DNA from: Calliopum simillimum
Lineage: Eukaryota > Arthropoda > Insecta > Diptera > Lauxaniidae
Direction: 5' to 3'
NCBI GenBank assembly: GCA_951812925.1
Contig: OX638370.1
Location: 108,700,897 to 108,764,896 of the forward strand
Length of the DNA stretch: 64,000 nucleotides
Positions within the stretch are counted from its first letter, which is position 1, and the number at the start of each line of letters is the position of its first letter. Shown piece after piece: positions 11,849 through 23,400 of this stretch. Both the position numbers and the translations under genes were made by a program. Below the pieces are notes generated by a model. That model searched no databases and was not told the origin of the DNA. It saw only the letters and a list, made by a program, of their open reading frames with translations.

Positions 11849-13358
11849 ATGTCCAAGATAAAGAAGTTTTTTACACGTAAGAAGGAGGAAGCTGCATTTA
11901 AATTAAAACTAGGTGGAAGCATGGGCCAGGGACATGCATTAAATGCTCCCAAACCAGAAGCTACAACATCACAGCGAAAACCCGCATATGATGCCTATGT
12001 AGCACCAAAACGCAGTGAACTTAGCGCAGAAGCGCGTGCTGCTGCAGCTGCCGCTTTGTCACGTATTGATAAAAAGGATTCGAGAGACTTCAATACATCA
12101 CTTGCAGCCGTTAAGGCTCAAGCAAAACGTGAACTCGAAGCAGAACGCAAACTCAGAGAAGAGAGGCAAACTGCTGGCACTTCCACTGAATCAACAACAT
12201 CAGTTGATAATAGAAATTTAGCATGTCAAGGTGTATTTTTCCGATGTCCATTGATCAGTGATGAAGTGCTGCCAAAAAAAGATTGGAAAGTCAAAATAAA
12301 AGAATTTCTGTATCAGCAATTGGAAAATGAACGTGCGCTCACAGCTTGTTTAATTATACATAACTGTAATGTTAAAGATAAGGTTTGTCAAATTTATTAC
12401 GTTTATTTTAACATTACTCTTATTTTATTTTATTTTATTTTAAAATGCGCTCTTGCAGGCTGAAGATTGCATACAAACATTATCGAAATATCTCGAAAAT
12501 ATCATCAATCACCCCGATGAAGAAAAATACTTTAAAATACGCATGTCCAATAGAATTTTCTCAGAAAAAGTGCGTTACATTGAGGGTGCCTTAGATTTTC
12601 TTCTAGCAGCTGGTTTTCGTGAAGTGGAAATAGATGGCGAACCATTTATGTTATTTTCAGCTGATCAAATCGAAAGCGATTTTGATTTGCCTACTTTAAT
12701 CGAGGCACTCAAAAATGCTGAAGTAATACAATTGGAATTAGACCGCAATATTAAAGTTCTATTACCATCACAAGCAAGGCGCGTTGTACTACCAGATGAT
12801 TTTTATCGTATATCTCCAGAGGAAATAAAACGTGAACAACAGCTGCGTTCGGAGGCAATAGAAAGTGCGCAAATATTAAAAACAAAAGCTATGCGTGAGC
12901 GTGAAGAACAACGTAATTTGCGAATGTATCGTTATGCTTTGGTACGTGTTAAGTTTCCCAATGGACTCTACATACAGGTGAGTTTGCTGAAAATATTAAA
13001 AATATGAAAATTACTTAATTTTCTTTGTAATAATTTAGGGTACATTTAATGTCTATGAAAAAATCAGTGATATATATGAATTCGTGCAATCTTGCTTGAT
13101 TGATGAGACGTTAGAATTCAATTTATTTGCTTCTAGTGAAGGGAAATTTAGCGAAGAAGATATGGACAAGTCTTTATATGATATGCGGTGCGTAAATTCA
13201 AAATCACTTTTTAGTAATTTTATTAAACAAAAGATTATATTTCTTTTCCCTTTAGACTCATTCCAAATGTACTTTTACACTTTATTGTTCCTGGCGAAAC
13301 GGCAGCGGATACAAATTTTCTCAAAGAAGAACTTTTGATGTTGGTACAATCCATGTAG
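11849..13358 (+). CDS. UBXN6: UBX domain protein 6 (UBXD1), p97/VCP cofactor
   Basis: Four exons (11849-12382, 12459-12977, 13039-13187, 13256-13358) give 434 residues, close to the usual ~440 of the family. Residues 1-35 are basic (KIKKFFTRKK), matching the N-terminal p97-interacting region. A helical Ala/Arg/Glu-rich linker follows. Residues ~140-265 form the PUB domain (WKVKIKEFLYQQL, then LEFLLAAGF-like DFLLAAGFREV). The C-terminal UBX domain (~337-415) starts YALVRVKFPNG and ends LIPNVLLHFIV. Family members guide p97 in lysosomal and ER-linked sorting and degradation. That role is known for the family and inferred here. The UBX domain is split across three exons with phase-matched junctions. 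Possible poly(A) signals lie at 13619 and 13641. The start is the first ATG, in context AAAATGTCC. Confidence 0.95.
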
Positions 13359-14510
13359 ACTTTTGTTGGTAAAACGCAGTATAATGCGTGTAATTGCACT
13401 TTTCAGAAAACTGCTTATGTAAACACTATTAGTAGTAGGAGTATTTTCTTATTTATTTTGGAAACCATTTATTGCTCGTTACTATTTTCTATCTTTTTTA
13501 AGCATAAATATTATAAATTTCTGTAATTGTAACAAAAAAAAAAAAGTTTTTTCTCACAGATTGCTTTCATATGATGCATTCAAATCGATACATAAATGGT
13601 TTATAATTGCATATATTAAATAAATTATTATTGGAATTAAAATAAAAATATAACATATACGTAGCGCAACTCATGAAATATTGAGTTACAGTATTATTTA
13701 AGAAAAGGTCCTTAATGATGAAATTGGATAAAAGTCCAGAATAGTAGTAAAGTGAATCAAGCAGAATGAGAACATTCAGGCCTGTTCCGTAATACGTGTG
13801 TTTTCAATTTATTTTCATTTAGGAGGCTTTTTGATGAAAACGTTGAGTCGAAACTAGCCCGGTTTTTGCTAAACTAGATATAAACAGCCTAATTCGCCTC
13901 AACTAGGAAATTGAGAATAGGTTTTTAACCAGGCGACTAGGAATGCGCTCTAAGAAGCTGTTCTAAAAATGTCAAATCTCGCGGTCACCGACATCGTAGT
14001 ACACCCAGTTATACGCAAAACTACTGCATTTTTGTGGGCCTCATTGCAAATAAATATTCTCGTAATTTATTCTCTTACTCCTTAGTTTGCAATTGCAAAA
14101 AAAAAAAAAATTACTGAAAGAGGAAAATTCACTGAAAAAATAAGTCAATCGGCAATAATTTGGGAGGGAATTTTTTCAGGTTTATTTGTTAAATTTAATC
14201 CCCAACTTTTTGCTAGGGAATGCTAATGTATAAATGAATAATTATAAATACCATTTAACAAATTAAAAACTTTAGTACGACAATTTTATAGCTTATTGGA
14301 ATGAATGAAGTAGTGTATTCTCGAGAATGTAAACTCCCTTCAGATTTACGATAAGGCCCAAATTCGTTCAACAGAAACTGATAGTGTTAAAACTACTTCA
14401 ATGGTTTACTGGGATAAGCTTACAGTAAAACAAAATCAAACAAACCCATTTCCATGAAACGTCAAAAAATGTAAACAAAGCAAGATTTGTTTTGGAATTT
14501 GTTAAAAATC
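13359..14510. other. Intergenic between UBXN6 and CWF19L1
   Basis: Contains the UBXN6 3' UTR. A repeat fragment at about 13780-13860 (CCTGTTCCGTAATACG... GGCTTTTTGATGAAAACG) belongs to the TGTTCCGGAATC MITE family seen complete at 29484-29811. No further gene is seen. Confidence 0.5.
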
Positions 14511-16761
14511 ATGGATGCAAAAATAAAAATGTAAGTAAAATTAATATAAATTAACTTAGATTGTGACGTGAAATTATGTGCAATTCCTATATTCTAGCCT
14601 TGTTAGTGGCGATGTGCGTGGAAACTTTAAGCAACTTTTTCAGCGCGTAGATGCAATAAACAAAAAAGCGGGACCCTTTGAAATTCTACTCTGCGTTGGC
14701 GAATTCTTTGGAACTGAGGCAAAAAATGATGAATTGATAGCGTATAAAAATAACTGCAAGCATAGTAATTTAACAATAATTTAATTAACTATAAAACTTT
14801 CAATAATTCAACCTTCTTCACCAGTACCAGTGCCAACTTACATACTTGGCCCAAATACGTCGGACAAAGTAAAGTACTATGATAACATTGATGATGGTGA
14901 AATATGCAGTAATTTGACATATTTGGGAAAACGTGGACTCTATACACTTAGCTCTGGTGTTAAAATTGTTTATTTAAGCGGTATCGAGGCCTCGTCTTCC
15001 GCAGCAGAAGAGCATACGTTCGATAAAAATGATATTGCCGCAATTCGTAATTCTTGCCTGGTCAATAAAAACTCTGCCAGTGATTACAAGGGCGTTGACA
15101 TTTTGCTTACCTCTCAGTGGCCCTATGGAATTTTAGATGATAATGTAAGTTTCTTTCTGAAAACTAAGCTAATTGAAATTTTGTTAACATTGAACCAGGT
15201 TTATTTGATTGTCTCATAGAGTTATTATAAAATCCACATTACTCGAATATTTAAAATTTACTTTTTATCTTCTTTTAGGCCAATGCTTCTAAATTGATTT
15301 CGTTTCTAAGTAAAGAAATAAAACCGCGTTATCATTTTTGTGGCCTCAATGGAAAACATCATGAGCCGCCACCTTACAGGTATATATTTTGAACTGAAAT
15401 CTAGCGTATCTGACTTATTAAAGCAGTCTTTCACCAAAATTAGAATAAAAACCATACATTTATTCTTCATTTATATTGTCAATAGAACACCAGCCGATCA
15501 GATAACACAACTAGAGCTCTGCACACGTTTTATATCATTAGCCGATGTGGGCAATACTGCTAAGGAAAAGTACATTTATGCACTGAGTCTGACACCTGTG
15601 GAAAAGATGCGTGTACTAGAGCTGATACAAAAGACAACGAATGAGACCAAGTGTCCATTTGAAGGTATGGACTTCAGTGAATGCGTAGTGCGCGGCGAAA
15701 GTGTAAGTTTTTTCTCATAAAATAAACAGCGTACATCAAACAAATTCTCTTTTTTAATTTTAGTCTGAAAACAAGCAATACTTCTTTGATATACACAATC
15801 GTGGAGATGGTAGCCAACGCATGCGTGGTAATCGTCGTGGTTTTGGTGCTGACGGTGGACAAAATAAGCGACCGCGTATAATGAATATAGATCAAGGTTT
15901 AAACGCGGCACCACATTTGAAAACAATTTTGTATGTTTTTTATTTTTTACTTTTAATTTGTAGAAAAATGTTGGTTTTGTCTTTCTTCACCGGATGTGGA
16001 AAAGCATCTTGTTATATCAATCGGCGAAAATTTCTACTTGGCTTTAGCTAAGGGTCCTATTAATGAATTTCATGTTTTAATCATGTCAATTACACATATA
16101 TCAGCATCGGCGCTACTTACTGAAGACGATTGGCAAGAGTTGTCCAAGTTCAAAAAAGCTTTGCGTGATTTCTTCAAAGAGCACGAGCAAGTTGTATGCT
16201 TTACGGAACGTCATTATAAATCATCGCATTTGCAAATAAATGTTTTGGGCATCGATGAGGGTTATGCGTGGAAAATACAACATGCTTTTGAGGTTTGCTA
16301 TTAATAGATTGTTTTAAAAGTGTAGTTATTAATTCGTATTAATCAATAACTTATACTGGAACCATATTGAGACCTTTACGGAATTATTTCATTTATTCAT
16401 TTAACAGGATAAAGCTGAGGAGCATAATTTACAATTTGAAACTTTACCCGCTTTAGAAGCTTCAACAATGTTGCCACAACAGGGTCCATACTTTGTGGCA
16501 GAATTACCCGATGATACTACATTGATAACGAGACAAATGAAACATTTTCCATTGCACTTTGCAAGGTAAATTGCTGATTTTATTTTTAGGCTATGAAATC
16601 ATAAAATGTTTTTTCTTTATAGAGATGTCTTTTGCTCCGAAAACTTGTTGAATTGTGATGAAAAAGTCGACTGGAAAGATTGCAAATTAGATAAAGATGA
16701 AGAAATCGAAATGGTTAAAAATTTCCGCTCAAAGTTTGCTAAATATGATTTTACGCTCTAA
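14511..16761 (+). CDS. CWF19L1: CWF19-like protein 1 (debranching-enzyme-related splicing factor)
   Basis: Nine exons: 14511-14530, 14598-14764, 14825-15144, 15279-15379, 15486-15702, 15764-15896, 15964-16292, 16408-16565, 16623-16761. They encode 527 residues (human homologue ~538). The first exon gives only six full codons and joins to LVSGDVRGNF, the start of the calcineurin-like metallophosphatase fold (~6-230). A basic linker with Arg/Gly (RGNRRGFG) precedes CwfJ-C1, which opens at about residue 320 with KCWFCLSSPDVEKHL and holds the HIT-like strand FHVLIMSITH. CwfJ-C2 fills the rest, ending FRSKFAKYDFTL. Family members act with the spliceosome at late stages and lariat handling. No nuclease activity is proven from sequence: the N-terminal fold lacks a full classical metal-binding set that I can point to. 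All junctions are in phase. Confidence 0.94.
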
Positions 16762-16783
16762 GTACAAATAAATAAATGCACAG

Positions 16784-16789
16784 AATAAA
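16784..16789 (+). terminator. Poly(A) signal AATAAA of CWF19L1
   Basis: An AATAAA hexamer lies 23 bases after the stop. Two overlapping copies occur earlier at 16767 and 16771. Any of them could direct cleavage. Confidence 0.5.
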
Positions 16790-17491
16790 AGTTAACTTAT
16801 TTTATTACCTACCAAACAAGCGTGCATTAGATGCATTGTTGGTTTGAGCTTACTGTTCGTGGTGTTTATGTAAAACATCCGTCTCACCAAACATTTGCAG
16901 CTCCAAATAAGCTTTCAAACGAAGCGAATTGCAAAAATGGTATAATATAGATGACTAACAGAAGAGCGATGAATAATAGGGGAAAACATGTGCCGTATTT
17001 TTCTTTTTGCTGTGATTCTCATCAAATCTATGCTCAAACGGTAAGCTCAAATCAATAATAAATCTGATACATGATTGTTTGGTAGCTAATAATGTAAATC
17101 ATTATCTGTTCAAAAAACAAATATAAAAGTTTACTTATTACTTTTAATAATTTTTTATTCAAATAATTTTTTTGGATCACAATTTATAACATTGAATTCA
17201 TTATTTATACATTGAGTAGTATACATACTTGACCCCCCCATAAAATTTAATTTAACTGCCATTATATAGAACAATATAATATCAAAAAAAAGTTAAAACT
17301 TAACTTTCAAATTGTACCCCTATTAAAATAAAAACCAGACTAATAGCTAATAGGACTATATGTGTATATGCAAATTTTCACAATTTCTGTGTGTAATTAC
17401 GTTGGCGAATATAAATATCTTTATAAGTTTAACATATTTGTATAGCTAATATTCGCATTTACAAAATGCTTTATTGTATATAATTGATCTT
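16790..17491. other. Convergent intergenic spacer
   Basis: About 700 bases separate the 3' ends of CWF19L1 (plus) and farnesyl diphosphate synthase (minus). Minus-strand AATAAA matches occur at 17470-17475, very close to the stop, and further downstream near 17150. No gene is seen. Confidence 0.5.
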
Positions 17492-20400
17492 TTACGAATC
17501 CCGCTGATAAATTTTATTTAAAATTTGTAGAAAAACTTCATGCGGTACACCACGGGAGGTTTGTTGTATGTGCGTTTTAATCATATTATATGATTCCTCC
17601 TCGTAGGTAGCATAAGTATTTGGTAAGCCCAATTCTTTATAAAGTTGCTTGACGCGTGCAACTTTTTCAGGATCTATGAAAAGACAAAAAAACACAAGTT
17701 AAGCACAATATTAAACTATTATTTATTTATCTAACCTGTCTGTCCATAACACTCAGCCATAATAGCCTTTTGTTCTTCGCTGGCACGTTGCATGCAAACC
17801 ACAGCCAACCATGAACACTTATTATCCTGTATATCTGTGCCAATTTTTCCCGTAATTTCTGGATTACCAAAACAATCGAGAAAATCATCTTGCACTTGGA
17901 AGAAATGTCCCATTTCTAATAAAATAGTTTTCGATTGACGGAAAGCTTCGGCGTCTTTAAAACTGCAAAAAAATGTAAATGTGCATATAATATTTTTTCA
18001 AATATTTTGATATTTTGCACAGTACTTACCCAGCTAAATGCATTGCCAATGCAAATGGCAAATAGAACGTGTAATAGGCAGTCTTATTCGAAACAATGGA
18101 TTTGTATTTATCCATTGAAAATGAGTAAACATTCTTATTTGAATTCAGTAAATCTAATGATTGGCCGCATGTTGTTATGAATGTTATTTCATGGAAGAGT
18201 TCCATTAAATCTATATAACAATCCAAATGGCTGAAATGTTGCTTTAAAATGATGTAAATTGCATTCTCAATCATAAGTGAATCATTGATGGCAGTCAGAC
18301 CGACATCTTCTAGTTTATGCCAGCATGGTTGACCGCGTCGTGTATCGCTATTGTCCATAATATCGTCGGCAACCAGAAAGAAACATTGAAGCTGAAAAGA
18401 GAAAAATGAAGAATTAAGTGTTGATATTCTAAAATTTGAAACGAAAAATGTATAACATGTTATTCTTCTTAATTATGATGTCCATAAAAATTATTTGATG
18501 ACTGGAACATTAAAATACCAATAACATCACCACAAAATAGAAACTCAAGATATTCGCGCAAATACCGAGAAAAAACACACAAACACAAATATTTAAGCGT
18601 GCTTGAAAATTATTAATCGATTGCGCGTAGAAAACAATAACAAAGCAATAGGTAGCGAATGTGTGGTAGCAAACTGAACCTATCGATTTACAAGACACAT
18701 TTGAAATTTTACAAAAAAAAAAAAAAACTATCCTGTTGTAAGAACAGTACGAGTACGGTGATATTCTAACCTAAAAGTTCAAAAACACAATTATTGAGGT
18801 TATAAACAAACAACAATTCGAAAACACGATTTTTAAGGTTATGTAGAGGGTGCACGAAATTTGTTTGCTAATTTCTATTAAATGCAACATTAAGTACTGT
18901 TTTTTTATCTTAAAAAGGAGCTATGAAGTGGTCTTGAATGATTTTTATTTAAAAAATTAAGACCTTGGAGAATGACAGCATTGAGTGTAAAATCATATGA
19001 GAAACCACAAACGATTTTTAACTTTTATGTAACATTTTAAAGTGGTCATAACTTTTAGAAGGAAAATCACACAAGCCCACTTAATAGCTCATTTTGAAGA
19101 CGAAAAACAGTACTAAATGATGTATTTAATAGAAAATATGAAACAAGATTCGTGCGTCCTCTACATAACTTCAAAAATGGTGATTTTTGAACTTTAAGGT
19201 TAGAATATCTCAAAAACATTGTTTCACAGAGACTGGATTCGGATAGAGCACTGACAAATATATCGAAAATGATTTTTTTTTTTTCAAATGTACCGTTTCA
19301 GTACGATTTCAGGGTTTGAAAATTTGAAAAAACGCTGATCCACTGTTTTCATACCCTCCACTCCTTGAGGCCAGCAGTGGAATAACAGCAATTTTCTAGT
19401 TTTAATTTGTTTTGATTGTTTATATTCTGTTTTTGCAAAATACCGGGGTTACATAGTAGTTTTTTTAGGCGAAAATGGGGAAAAAATTGGAGAAAGTATC
19501 CTTCGCTGGAAATGTTATTTCCATTCTCAAAATATTCACAAGAAATGAATATAAGTATTGTCGAAGGGAATTTTTAGAAAAATTCATGATTATACCAATT
19601 AATAAAGTTTCCCTTAATAAATTCTAACGAATGAGTCTCTACCAAACTCATAACATCATTTGATATGAGTACAGTTTTTATCAGTTGTTCTTTAGGAAGT
19701 TCTCATAAAGTCTCTAGACGCCGCAGTGTCTCGCAGCCCACATCTAACGACTGCAACTATTTTCAAACACTGGTCTGTGACAAATTTAAAGCATCTGTTG
19801 GCCGTAAAAATATTAAGAGTGGAGATGGATAAGGTACACCCAAACGAAATGTGTAAGCAAACTTTAAAATGAACCCAATAGAAGGGCACTGGCAGACCAT
19901 AAACTGATAAGGAACAATCTAAAGTGAAGTCCATCAAGCTGGCAAAAATTGGGAAGGAGTAAATGTATAACAACTTTTTGATTACATGGATCCAAATCGA
20001 AAATATAAATAAAATTCCTACACATAAAGTTTCAGCCGGCATAACAGGTATGTATGTATCAAAAACGTGCATTAAAAATGTATAAACTAGCAAAAGGCGT
20101 GTTTGATTGTTTATTTATTTTTTTAACTTATTTACTTACCATTTCAACGCACCAACCCAAATATTGTGCCAACTTAATATTCTCTGGTGTGAGTTGTTCA
20201 CTTTTGACTAGATTTTTATAAGTTAAAACGGTGAGAATTCCACGATTCTTTTTGCCGCGTGGTACATTATATTGTAAAGCCTAAATAAAAATCAAATAAA
20301 ATTTTTACTAAAATAGTTATGGTTTAAGAGTAAGAAACATTAGATAATTACCCTAGCAAACCATTTGGCAGCGTCAATTGATTTGTATTTGTTAGCAGCC

Positions 20401-23400
20401 TGCGTTAAGTCACGTACGAGATCTACGAAAAGAACAATTTTGAATTATTAAATAAAGATCATGTGTTAAAATTACAATAAATAAAATGTTTGTACTATTT
20501 TACATACAGTATGATGAATGCATAAATAAATTATACAAATATTTTAAAAGAAAAACCAGTTTCATTTGCAAAACAAAACAATTTAAGTTATGCACAAATA
20601 CGGTACACATAACTATTATAATTTGATAATTATTATCTTATGCGCGTGTTAGCATATTAAGAATTGAAAACTGAATTCCTTTATGAGATCATTTATTATG
20701 CATATTTTTGTTTACCTGGAAATACCGCCATAAAATCACGACTTTCATCTTTGGAAACTGTTACGCGTGCGGCAATTGGTACCGAATGATTTTGTAGCGT
20801 TGAAAGAGTGCTGAAATATTTAAAGTTTTTTAAATAAAGTTTTGGAATAAAATTTGAATTTTAATGAACTAAAAAATATTCACGCTAGAAATTTTCACCA
20901 TTGTCTAGAATCTAGATATATCTTTTAACGGTAGATAAGTTAATTACAGAAATTTTCTCGCACCGGAAATTCATCTTAGTACTTAAAAAAATATTAAAAA
21001 CACTTATCTTAGATCTTTGCATTGGAAATTATCAAATTGTTATTGTGTTGTATTTACTCAAAAGCAGCAATAATAATTACGCGCTCAACTAATAATGGCA
21101 GAAAACAATTTAAAGATAAAGTAAATATATTTATTTTGTGTTTATTTTTAGACCCCACTGGAAGAACTTCGTTCTCAAAACGCATACAACATGCGAAGCG
21201 CGCAATTGAAAACATGTTCAAAATAATCACAATAATAATAATCATATAAGAAAATAATAAACAAAGTATCTCGTAAACAACACCTACATCTAAAGTAATC
21301 AGTAAACTAGATAAATTTTGCCTCTACTATATGTAGATAAATAAAAACAAAGCCTTTACATTTTTATTTATGACTTTAAAAATAACGAGTATGTAGTAAT
21401 TAAATATGGATTCCCAAACTTACAAAAGAGGCATAAATTAAAGAGATTTATCATTTTCCCATAAATGAAAAGCACTTTAGAACTAGTGTTTTGGATTTTT
21501 GTGAATTTTTTAATTTTAGAGAGAAATGCTTTGTGTTTAGGATTATTGCTGAGAACTAAGCAAAAACTACCCTGCAGTAAAAATTTGAGACAGTCTACAA
21601 AAAAAATACTAGTTCACGGTTAGTACTCGCCCGAAACTAGTGAAAAAGGTATGCAGTAGGGTCCAGTTTGATATCAGTATGTAGTTTGTAGGGCAAATAA
21701 ATTTGAATCGTAACGAGAACAAAATAAAGTTTTTGTTTTTGCTATTGAAATAATTTGTGTTTTGTGTCACTTGAATTATGTGTCAAATCAAAATAAAAAA
21801 TTAGTATAACAGGGCAAAACAATTTTGTGCGTCCTCTATATAACCTCAAAAATCATATTTTTGAAATTTTAGGTTAGATTATCTCAGAAACCATGATAGA
21901 GCAATTCAGCACTGGCAACCACATCTTTTGGTTTGCTTTTTTTACAAAAAACTATGTTTTTCGACCTATTTTGAGGGCGGGACACCTATTTTCGATTTTA
22001 GAAACTGTTGAATTATAGTTATTGTATAAAAAAAAAGAAAATAAGGGGTTCCGAAAACTTATAACACAACCCCGTTCCGCAGAACCCTGAATAACGTGTA
22101 AAAAGTCCATTGCGAATTCAAGTCCACAAAAATATTTATTTAAGATCACGAGAATTAGTTTAACAACTAGCAAAACAATTCTGATTTTATTTTGAAAGAA
22201 CTGAGTCAACAGTTTAACAACTTTGGTCATTACACTCTGATCCAAAGGTCACTATAAACGAAGTTGATTTAAAATTTTTTTTTTAATTATAGAGTCTAAG
22301 GCAGCACTTTCTCATTAGATGAGGATTTTATTTTATTTTATTAGTGATCGTATCGTTTTGTGATTAGATTGTATTTGCGAAAATAAAAATCAGAAGACTG
22401 AGAATATTGTTCATGCAGTTCCGATTTATCGGACGATTTTTATCAAAAAAAAGTCAACATTTAATCTTAAACCCCCAAATATTTCAGCTCCTGACTCTCA
22501 ATTGTATTCAAATATTCTATAATTCAAGTTTTCAGTAATATTCCACTTAATCCTCACACAATTTTAAAAACAAAAACTCTGAAAACTTACCTAGACATTG
22601 CTGATGATGAAAGATTTTCACTTGAACTCATTATGATAATCAGAAACAAAATACTAACTATAAACTCAGATATCGATATCACTGTTTTCTTTTCAATTGG
22701 AAATGTTTAACGCCATCTAATTAAATTTAACGGTGTGATTTACATTTTTTATGAAATTTTTTATGGGTTCTATAAATTATGAACGGCATCTGTAAGCATT
22801 GCGATTCGTCTCGGATTTTTTGCCTTAAAATATGCTATTGTAATTTGAATAAAAACATAATGTCTAATGACCCAGACAGACTACAGCTTGAATCTAGATT
22901 ATATTATTAAATATGTGAACCTTTTTATTGCATGATTTTAGGCATTTTTTAAATACATATTTCACAGACATTGACTAAAAGAAAATTTCCCAATTCAGGG
23001 GCCGAAAAATTCTAAAACATCAAAAACAAGATTAATAGTGAGCTAAGCATTAGATAAGCTAATTAGAATTTTTTTGACCCTGAATTGGGAAATTTTCTTT
23101 TAGTCTATGTCTGTGAAATATGTATTTAAAAAATGCCTAAGGTCATGCAATAAAAAGATTCAAGATTTAAGCTGTCGTCTGCCTAGGGCATTACCTACAA
23201 TACTAAGAAATATACTAAATATTTTCAGGCTTAAAAATTCAAGATGAATCGCAAAAATTTTAAAGATGGGGTTAGAAGGGAAAAATTCCGGTCGAAATTT
23301 TATTTCACAATATGTGTGAGTATTTTTAAGATTATAATCTTATTTTTTATTGTATAATTATACAACAAAAAAGCGGTTTTTGAATAATAAATCTGTGGCA

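Noticed and set aside
15576..15926. Minus-strand ORFs over CWF19L1 exons
   Set aside because: Antisense to well-supported exons; no domain.
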